From Mesostigma viride (Eukaryota; Streptophyta; Mesostigmatophyceae; Mesostigmatales; Mesostigmataceae), in contig RPFO01000016.1 in assembly GCA_009746045.1 (NCBI GenBank), positions 183,470-247,469 on the forward strand: 64,000 nucleotides of DNA. Direction: 5' to 3'. Under the pieces are notes generated by a model. The model ran no database searches. It was not told the origin of the DNA and saw only the letters and a list, made by a program, of their open reading frames with translations. Positions within the stretch are counted from its first letter, which is position 1. Each line of letters starts with the position of its first letter. Below, one piece after another: positions 57,401-64,000 of the stretch. Position numbers and translations under genes: made by a program.

Positions 57401-60400
57401 GATCGTGGAAGTCTCCCTCCGCAAGATCGGGTACCCACTTGCGGAGGAGCTCGAGGTCTGCGGCGTGCTGCTGCTGCTGCTCGAGGATGGCGACTTTGTC
57501 ATCTGGCTCCGCAAAGGTGGGTGGCGACTCTGTCATCTGTCTCCGCAAGAGTGGGTGGCAACTTTGTAGCCTGTCTCCGCAACGGTGGGTGTAGGATCTT
57601 GGTTCATCGGGCTCCGCACCGGGGGGTGTAGAAGCAAGGGCAAGAAGCCACCGGGGGGTGTAGAAGCAAGGGCAAGAAGCCACAGGTACAATACGTGGGA
57701 TTTATTTTGCATCAGTCCCATCTTATCTGGTACCTGTTTTCTGGTATACACCAAGAACTAGTATAATATATTAGATTATAGTGTATACCAGCTACGATGG
57801 GACATTAGTTAGTCGATTAAAACCACGTGACTGCGTCAATGAAGGAGCCTTCAGCCCCTGTACACAACGGGAAGGAGGGAGGGCGCCCTAGCCATACGAT
57901 GGGACGTAAAGTGTATAAATTGTACTAATAGTAGGATAAGATGAAATAAAGTATCTAGCAGTCGTATTACTGATATTCTTGATGATTCTGCTGGCAAGCT
58001 GGAGACCTGGGGCAGAAGAGACCTGGCCACTTGACACGCGGGGAACGAGTGGTATGCCTTGTGCTTGCCTCCGCCACGTCCAAGTGCTTCAAACCTGAAC
58101 TTGGCTTCTAATGCATGCACTCGGCCCCCCTAGCCAAGGGGAGAATAATTTTCAGTTCGTTTTCAGTTCAATATGGTGTAGTACTATGTGGTTTTATAGT
58201 CGTGGAAGCCTCACGACCCCACTTCCACTACTATGGCGCTTCTTACCCCAGCTTCCACGTAACAGGCAAAACATCCCCCGATGTTGCACTTGCCCTGATT
58301 CCCCCCCCCCCCGCCACCTTGTTCCACGTGCCACCCACCCACCCCCAGTGTTGCACTTGTCATTCCCCCCCCCCCCCCTGGTGTTGCCCTTGTCCTCATA
58401 CTCCTCCCCCTTGTTCCAAGGCGCCCGTGGCCCTCATTTGCTCCCTTTTGCTGTCACTCCGGTTTGCCGATGGCCTTGGCACCGCCCTTGTCTCTTGATT
58501 CTTCCCCGTTGTCTTGTTCATCTGCTCAGTTTCGTCCTTGCGTCCGCATCGCCCACTTCTTTCGCCCGCCCCCTTTATTTTCTTTGCCCGGCCCATTCGT
58601 TTTTCGCCCGGTTCTTGATTTTCTTCTTTCATTGACCGCCCGCTTACTTGATTTGTCCGCCTATTTACTCGATTCATCCGCCTGCTTACTTGATTCGACC
58701 GCCCGCTTTCTTGATTCGACTGCCCGCTTACATGGTTCGACCGTTCACGTACCTGATTTGTCCGCCGCCTCCGTTTGCCCCGTTACGTGTGCCAGAGAGC
58801 GCATGCATTGTCGAGTGGCCAGCGGCGCGTGAGGAGGGTGCGCAGGACCTGCAGAAGCAGATCCTGAACCCGCATCACTCGTTCGCGCTTATGTCAGTCA
58901 TCCAACAGCACTGCAGCAAGCCGTGGAGCGCGAGCGACGTGCTGATCGCGCAGAACTTCCGCGAGGTGCTGCACGACTCGGTCACCAACCGGAAAGCGCG
59001 GAGCCTGATGCGCTGGGAGGCCAAGGTTCGTGTGGGCTGGTGGATGCGGGGGAGATGGGATGAAGTGCAAAGTCCTAGCTACTCGCGTAGGCACGTCGGC
59101 GACTACTTGTTATACTACATTGTTAAGCTGTCGCAGAATTGTTGTCAGAAAGCAACAAACGTGAAAACGCTAGCTGCCCAAATCTGAGATTCCGCGGAAC
59201 ACAGAAAATAAGAAAGCCCAGAAGCTAATAGCAAGGAATCGAACATAGGACCTTTGGCATGATTTCGCGGCTGTGTGAGTCTCCTGGTCCGAAGGCAGCT
59301 CACTGAACGTTTCGAAACAGCCCAACTGCTAAAAAACTCTTTACCGCAGAGGGGTGCCAATATGTCCGATGTTGCTGAATCTATAGAAGATGACTCACCA
59401 CTAGAGCTATGTGCGCAGGAGTCCTAACGCACGGACCTACGCGATATTCGAGTATCGCCGAAGTAGGCAGGTTGACCACGGCTGGAACCTGGTTGTAGTG
59501 TGACGTACAAACCGAGAGGAAGTAGCCGATACTTACTAATATCAGCCAATCTTATATTTTCGTCAGAAAGCAACGAACGTGAAAACGCTAGCTGCCCAAA
59601 TCTGAGATTACACGGAATACAGAAAATAAGAAAGCCCAGAAGCTACCAGCAAGGAATCGAACATGGGACCTTTGGCATGATTTCGCGGCTGTGTGAGTCT
59701 CCTGATCCGAAGGCATCTCACTTAACATATATGTAGTACTTACATGCTACTTATAGTAGCAGTTCTTATTGTTCTATTTATTCATGCAGTCACATCGGTG
59801 ACTTCATGTGTATACGCCGGTGGCCCGGACGTTTCTAGAGAGCAAGCGGATTTGGGTGGCGGTGGATGTGGAGGCCGTGACAGAGATGGAGAGCGCTTGG
59901 TGCGCTTGGAGGCAGGTGGGTGGGAGGCCAAAATTCTCGTGGGCATGTGGAAGTTGGAAGGTGTGAAGAGGCTCTTGTGGTTTGGCTGGCGATGCATGGG
60001 GGGATTGCCCTGGGGGGCAGAAAGTGGGTGTCCCCCTGGTACATAAACTAACAGGTTGGCTTGCGGTACTTGATGTTTGCAAGAGTCAATTAAAGTTTGG
60101 AGTTGTTCTTACCAGAGTTGGCATGCCTGTTTGGCCATCCGCCCCCTCGCATTGGACGGTGTGTCCTGCCAAGCCACGCATGCATGCACGCCCGCACGTA
60201 TGTAGGTGCACCAACCAATCCACCCACCCACCCACCCACCCCAAAAAATCAAACAAATCTAAAAGCCAAGCCACCAACAGGGTCGTGCCAACACACCCAA
60301 AGCCATACAATTGGCCACTGATCATCCATTCTGTTTCCCCCCTTCGCCCCCTCCCCCCCCCCCAACCCAACCCAACCCAACCCAACCCAACCCACCCACC

Positions 60401-63400
60401 CACCCACCCCCTTCCCTGCACCGTTAGCCCAACCCCTTCCGTAGCCTCCCCAGTCCCCAAGCCACCCGTAACAAGCTAAGCAACATATGCCCCCTCACGC
60501 CCTTTCACCCCCTCTTCACCCCCCCTTTTCCCCTCCCCCACCCCCGGTGCCTTGTTTACCTCCACTCCACCCAACGGGCGTAATCATCCTCCCCCACCCA
60601 CCCCAACCCCCCTCCTACCACCCCCGCCAGGTGAAGCACAACCTGGGCCGCGTGAAGATGATCAACCAGCTGGAGAAGATGGTGGTCAACCTGCGCAAGG
60701 TGGTCACCTCCTCACACGCGTCCATTGTGTGCGTCAACACCTCCTTCATCATCACCGAGTGGAACGAGAACATGATGGCCGCCACCGGGTACACGCAGGT
60801 GGGGCGATGACTGGGGGGCGGGAGGCGCGGCAAAGAATGTTGCAAGCAAGAAGGGGAGGGGAGGGCGCGTAGAGCAGGAAATACAGGGGGGGGCAGGGGG
60901 GGGCAGTGGCAAATGGGAAAAGAAACAATTAGGGGATAATGGGGGGCGTAAAACAGATGCATTTAGAGCCGAGAAGGAATGGTAGGGAAACGAATTTCCG
61001 GTGCAGTCGCGGTGGGAGGAGATGTAACCTGTTGCTGCTACCAGCTGACTTAGATTCCCTAGCCTTCCACTGCACAGGAACGAAAAATTGCACATAACAG
61101 TAATCAAAGCTTTGGGACGTGGGGATGAGGGGAGGGGGGGGGGGAGAACGGCGGTACTTCAGATATTTTATCGATGACCTCCTGCCGCAACGGTGCATCG
61201 TTTCTATTTGGATGGTTACACCACATCCCATGATGCGATATTATTACTCAGGTGTGATGATGTCGTCATTATAGGTGGTGGCGGAACCAAGATATAGATT
61301 GTGATGCCGCTTTGGGACCATGGCATGGAGCCCTTTGCTCTTCCCGGCCTCTATCGGGCCACTATAAGACCTCTTTTGGGGCATTGTTAGACCTCTATTG
61401 GGGCATTGTTAGACCTCTATCGGGCCATTGTTAGATCTCTATTAGGCCACTAATCGACCTCTATCAGGCCACTGTTAGACCAATGTTGGGACACTGTTAG
61501 GCATGTATCGGGACACTATTAGACCTGTGTCGGGCCACTGATGCACGTCTATCGGGACACTAATCGAACTCTATCGGGCCATTATGAGACCTCTTCTGGG
61601 CCGTTATTAGACCTCTCTCGGTCCACTATGGGACCTCTATCGGGCCTACAATAGACCCCTATGGGGACACTATTCGGCCACGGCTGGGCCATCTTTTTTT
61701 ATGAGGGGGGGAGGGGGCTGATGGGTTTACACTTTTATCTTTTCCACTGTGTGCGTGACACTTTGCACAGGACGAAGCGCTGGGCAGCAACCTGGTGTCG
61801 ACATTTGTCGCGCCGGCGTTCCAGAAGATTGTGACTGAGTCTATCCTGCAGGCGGCAGGCGGACGATTCAGCGAGAACGGGATCGAGGTACTTTCCAAGG
61901 CTTTATTAGAACTGCCTAGTCAATGAGGGCCTGATTAGAGAATCCTAATTAGGCCCTAATTAGGATCCTGCAGCTGGTGTGCAGACAGGGCGGAACAAAA
62001 GTTTTTCTGTCAAAGGTTTTCTTGTTGGAATGAGTAAGGGTGCGGTTGTGTTGATGGTTGTTTAATGCAAATTTCCGTATTTATTGCAGCTGTGTGCAAA
62101 GGTGTTGGAAGAGAAGTTTAGGAGTATCTTCTTTCATGAAGTTCATAAAATACTTCAGAAATACCCTTTCTGTCTTTCTCTCAGACACACCTTTTTTTGC
62201 TTGCTCTTGGTTTTAACCTTCTGAAAAGCCCTCGGCCTCCCTCTACAAGATTACTTCCCGGCCTGTCTTTTTAATTAACTTTTTCTGCCTTGAACATTTG
62301 TTATCCCATTATTGCACAATGGGGTGTGCCGTCTCGACTGGCCCACCCCTGGCAGATTGTGCTCAAGGGCAAGAACAGCATGTCCATCGACATGGTCGCC
62401 ATGTTCTCCCAGCACATCTCGTCGGACGGACTCGCAAGCGCAATTTACATGGTCTGCAACAACATCACCGCACGCAAGGAGGTGGAGCGGGAGATGCAGC
62501 TCACTCGCGCGCAGCTGCAGGACAGCATCAACCTGCTCGACGCGGGCGTGGCCATCTTTGACGAGAACATGGTCATGGTAAGGTCACAGTGCACCTATAG
62601 TGAACCCTTGGTAAACAGACCAGGCGTCAGTGTGTGGTCCGTTTACCGGCACATGCTTATGACACGGGTGCAGTGAACGTAGAATGAACCCGGTGGGGAG
62701 CTTACGCAAACGAGTTGCAGGTGTGGTAGGGGAGAGAAAAAGAAGAGGTCAAGGTGTGTGGGGGGGGGGGGAAGAGGGAAGGAATTCTGTGGCATGGGGT
62801 TTGTGGGGCCACAGAGGAAGAAGGCCACCGGTCTGTTCCATGTCAGGATTCCAACTGTTTTTTCCCACCTTGTGCAGGCCTTAGCATGCTTGCCCCGTTG
62901 AATTTTCCTGACATCACCTCGCCCACAGGTCACCTGCAGGTGATTTTGAAAGTATACTTGTATCATGGTACACCCTCTTGCCTGGCACACACGCATGCGT
63001 GGCTGTCCGGTTGCCTTTCACGGGCCCACTGCCGTGTTCCCCGCAGGCCATGCGTATGTGTCGTGCATGCGTGACAGCTTCATGAATTTGCTCAAGCCTC
63101 ACGTTTTTTATGCGTCATGCATTCGTGACTGCTTCATGAATTTGCTCAAACCTCGCATGGCCCGCAGGTCATCTGCAACCCCAAGTTCCGCCAGCTCTTC
63201 CACGTGCCCCCGAGCAGCCACGCGAACTTGTACAACTACCAGTCCATACTAGAGAACGCGTGCAACGAAGGGGTGCACGAGTCATCGGGCCTGCATCGTG
63301 ACCAGTGGATAGAGCGCGTGATGGAGGCCGGCAAGGACCCAAACGCGTCGCAGAAGATCCTCGTCAACAACCAGTGGATCGCGGTCAGCTACGCGCAGGC

Positions 63401-64000
63401 CAACAATGGCGGCGCGGTCTGCATGTACTCGGACCTCACGCGCGCGATGGAGGAGGAGCGGCTGAGGCTCGCCAAGGAGGCGGCCGAGGCTTCGAGCAAC
63501 GCCAAGTCGGTGCGTGGCCGATTTTTCCTCACGTACCTGTTTCCCTGTTTCGTTGGCATGTCAAGTCGGTGCGTGGCCCTATGTCCCCTAGAAACTAGGA
63601 CTTTGAAGGGGGTCAATCGCGCGGTTGTCATCCAGGGTTTTCTAGCCCCCCGTGTGTCTTCCACGCCCCATGCTGCATCGCCAAGTCAGTGTGTGGTCCT
63701 GTTTCGGCTAGAAACTAGGACCGTGACCGTTATTACAGTTGTTTGATCGGCTATTGCTTTGCGAATTGCGTACATTCCTGTCATGATGCACCGCCAAGCT
63801 GGCACGTGGCCTCACATCCCCTCTTGTTGGAACGCTTGCCTGTCCCATTGCTATGCCAGCTGGCCCGGTGTCCCATGGTCACTGTGGACTGAGTGGGTTT
63901 TGTCAATAAGACCTTGAGTGGGGTTGGTGATGGAGTGTTTTGTTCCCCTTTGGTATCCTGTTACGCGTGCCTGTTTCGTGTGCCTGTTTCGTGTGCCTGT
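44488..64000 (+). CDS. PHY: Phytochrome photoreceptor with histidine-kinase module (3' end outside window)
   Basis: Exons, phases consistent throughout: 44488-44640, 45010-45099, 46390-46480 (donor uncertain, alternative 46509), 47351-47422, 49321-49427, 50775-50843 (or 50894-50950), 52429-52506, 53475-53601, 54124-54302, 54943-55092, 55876-55950, 57315-57516, 58796-59025, 60631-60798, 61771-61887, 62356-62577, 63168-63509. Domain order: N-terminal PAS ([25 protein letters not shown]); GAF with [26 protein letters not shown] and the bilin-binding Cys in [12 protein letters not shown] (about 54127); PHY ([47 protein letters not shown]); two PAS domains ([59 protein letters not shown]); then the linker [12 protein letters not shown] that leads into a His-kinase domain beyond 64000. 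It is a red/far-red bilin photoreceptor. The PRxSF motif of the PHY tongue reads PHHSF here (Arg to His). The 5' exon is uncertain. Confidence 0.9.
45101..45541 (+). repeat. (GGGCGT/GGGCGC)n hexanucleotide array in phytochrome intron
   Basis: About 72 copies, GGGCGT for most of its length with a central GGGCGC block (45360-45435), starting 5 bp after the donor GAG|GTAGGG. The array nearly touches the splice site. Arg-Gly, Pro-Thr and Ala-His ORFs are shadows. Confidence 0.95.
46545..46695 (+). repeat. (CCAACCA)n minisatellite in phytochrome intron
   Basis: About 15 copies of ACCACCA/CCAACCA heptamers, then CCACCCG variants, beginning about 35 bp after the donor region. Confidence 0.9.
47085..47300 (+). 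repeat. Imperfect 19-22 bp repeat (TTTGTATGGCCTCTTACTA)
   Basis: About ten diverged units of TTGTATGGCC followed by TCTTACTAG or variants, in the intron before exon 47351. Confidence 0.75.
47480..47961. mobile_element. MITE with TTA target duplication in phytochrome intron
   Basis: Inverted ends GGGTGTTTCCACATTCCG and (other strand) GGATGTTTCCACATTTCG, 16 of 18 matching, flanked by TTA at 47477-47479 and 47962-47964. 482 bp, no transposase. The 3-bp TWA target points to PIF/Harbinger-type mobilisation, though its termini differ from the element at 38108. Confidence 0.8.
48963..49228 (+). repeat. 22-bp minisatellite (GATGCCGCTTTGTATCGCCCGA)
   Basis: About twelve nearly identical units in the intron before exon 49321. 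All frames stay open because 22 is not a multiple of 3 and no stop occurs, which yields three overlapping false ORFs per strand. Confidence 0.95.
50358..50550 (+). repeat. 11-bp repeat (AGCAGTATAAG) in phytochrome intron
   Basis: About 17 units of AGCAGTATAAG with AGTGTAAG and GAAGCAGTATAAGACG variants. Confidence 0.9.
50775..50843 (+). CDS. Phytochrome GAF exon, variant a
   Basis: 69 bp, phase 0-0, acceptor GTCTCCAG, donor GGGGAG|GTGAGC. Encodes [23 protein letters not shown], the GAF segment that lines the bilin pocket in phytochromes (canonical YDRxMxYxFxxDxHGE). The first Tyr is Cys here; the pocket Tyr before xF is kept. Confidence 0.85.
50894..50950 (+). CDS. Phytochrome GAF exon, variant b (tandem duplicate, alternative exon candidate)
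   Basis: 57 bp, phase 0-0, acceptor TTGGTAG, donor GGGGAG|GTGAGC. Encodes [19 protein letters not shown], closer to the canonical phytochrome motif than variant a. The 41 bp after each donor match at 39 positions, whereas the last 42 coding bases differ at 11. Either variant, or both in series, keeps the frame. Confidence 0.75.
52684..52806 (+). repeat. 32-bp repeat, four copies (GTTGTTGATCATTTACGTAT)
   Basis: Four copies of GGGGC(A/G)CGTTGTTGATCA, TTTACGTATCGAT in the intron after exon 52429-52506. TGATCA and TACGTA palindromes lie in each unit. Confidence 0.9.
55100..55620 (+). repeat. Four to five decayed copies of the end of exon 54943-55092 with its donor
   Basis: The exon ends GACCTCATGGACATG|GTGAGG. 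Related strings follow at 55172 (GACCTCGTGGACAAAGTGAG), 55266 (GGCGTCATGGACGTGGTGAG), 55359 (GACCTTATGGACATGGTGAG) and 55463 (GGGCTCATGGACATCATGAA), with shared flanks such as ATACCTTCATGAATATGCTG (55129, 55321). The reading frame is not kept. Confidence 0.7.
56186..56905 (+). repeat. Telomere-like (TGTAGGG)n array in phytochrome intron
   Basis: About 100 copies of a 7-bp unit, mostly TGTAGGG, with TTTAGGG units at both ends (56190-56230, 56820-56900) and two internal GTAGACTTTAGGG breaks about 180 bp apart. TTTAGGG is the Arabidopsis-type telomere unit of many green plants and algae. The Tyr-Thr-Leu-His-Pro ORF on the minus strand is a shadow. Confidence 0.95.
57209..57232 (+). pseudogene. 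Decayed copy of the start of exon 57315-57516
   Basis: CTGGCAG|ATCATTGACGTGGTCATGTGA resembles the true exon start TGCCAG|ATCATCGACATTGTCAAG, but reads IIDVVM and stops. It lies 106 bp upstream. Confidence 0.6.
57487..57612 (+). repeat. 34-bp tandem repeat spanning the donor of exon 57315-57516
   Basis: The exon end GACTTTGTCATCTGGCTCCG, CAAAG|GTGGGT is followed by GACTCTGTCATCTGTCTCCG, CAAGAGTGGGT; AACTTTGTAGCCTGTCTCCG, CAACGGTGGGT; and a weaker fourth unit. Unit 1 is coding, the others intronic, and they decay away from the exon. Confidence 0.85.
59135..59310 (-). mobile_element. tRNA-related SINE, copy 1, in phytochrome intron
   Basis: On the minus strand it contains GGTCCTATGTTCGATTCCTT, with the pol III B-box core GTTCGATTCC, after an A-box-like region. 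About 85% similar to copy 2 at 59557. The folded tRNA body is not conserved enough to be a gene. Confidence 0.6.
59557..59730 (-). mobile_element. tRNA-related SINE, copy 2, in phytochrome intron
   Basis: Shared segments with copy 1: CTAGCTGCCCAAATCTGAGA, CAGAAAATAAGAAAGCCCAG, GGACCTTTGGCATGATTTCG, CGGCTGTGTGAGTCTCCTG. B box on the minus strand reads GGTCCCATGTTCGATTCC. Same orientation as copy 1. Confidence 0.6.
61340..61680 (+). repeat. About 20-bp minisatellite (TTAGACCTCTATCGGGCCAC)
   Basis: About 16 diverged units of AGACCTCTATCGGGCCACTA in the intron before exon 61771. Confidence 0.85.
63055..63160 (+). repeat. Two-copy repeat just before exon 63168
   Basis: GTCATGCATTCGTGACTGCT, TCATGAATTTGCTCAAACCT (63113-63152) repeats GTCGTGCATGCGTGACAGCT, TCATGAATTTGCTCAAGCCT (63060-63099). 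CCCGCAG occurs before both blocks' downstream ends (63043, 63161). Confidence 0.8.
63500..63812 (+). repeat. Decayed copies of the donor of exon 63168-63509
   Basis: GCCAAGTCG|GTGCGTGGCC (63501) recurs as TCAAGTCGGTGCGTGGCC (63560), GCCAAGTCAGTGTGTGGTCC (63681) and GCCAAGCTGGCACGTGGCC (63793). CTAGAAACTAGGAC follows two of them. Confidence 0.7.

Noticed and set aside
59135-59730. Genuine tRNA genes
   Set aside because: B box present but no complete cloverleaf could be drawn, and the two copies extend well beyond tRNA length with shared non-tRNA sequence.

Overview
The window reads as nuclear DNA of a green alga. Genes are split by GT-AG introns. One gene is a plant-type phytochrome that runs into a histidine-kinase module, a layout known from prasinophyte and streptophyte algae and absent from Chlamydomonas and Volvox. 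One gene encodes a secreted SPPP-type hydroxyproline-rich wall protein, and an interstitial array has a plant-like (T3AG3-related) 7-bp unit. The species cannot be named from sequence alone. No rRNA gene, functional tRNA gene or prokaryotic operon was seen.

Layout. 1-2.97 kb: a sparse region with one orphan exon. 2.97-10.07 kb: a Mutator-like (MULE) transposase gene with acidic 5' exons, a perfect (CAA)340 tract, an intact 1000-codon 3' part (catalytic core, CxxC cluster, SWIM finger) and duplicated small exons. 11.5-17.7 kb: three satellite families with nested insertions of a SINE, LINE-E, LINE-B and a TTAA-targeting DNA transposon. 18.3-22.85 kb: a 5'-truncated APE-type non-LTR retrotransposon (LINE-A) and tails of LINE-D and LINE-B. 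23.3-25 kb: an orphan coding-like segment and microsatellites. 25.74-27.45 kb (minus): a three-exon proline-rich secreted protein gene. 28.5-36.75 kb: a retroposon graveyard with several insertions resolvable by target-site duplications, an L1-type ORF1p relic, a foldback element and a YIDD reverse transcriptase. 38.1-41.78 kb: a complete PIF/Harbinger transposon with TAA target duplication. 42.76-64.0 kb (plus): the phytochrome gene, its introns filled with a different minisatellite each, a MITE, a SINE pair and a 0.7-kb telomere-like array. The kinase end lies beyond the window.

Two observations stand out. First, the phytochrome gene repeatedly carries tandem duplications at exon borders. 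One of these is a second phase-0 copy of the exon for the GAF motif DRxxxYxFxxxxHGE, a candidate for alternative (mutually exclusive) splicing inside the bilin pocket; its intron flank is better conserved than its exon. Second, five retroposon families end in a short hairpin followed by a 4-5 bp repeat tail. Three LINE families and a SINE share the apical core CTCC-CAAC-GG, and a 45-bp insertion with its own target-site duplication consists of nothing but hairpin plus tail, which points to a shared 3'-end recognition system for retrotransposition.
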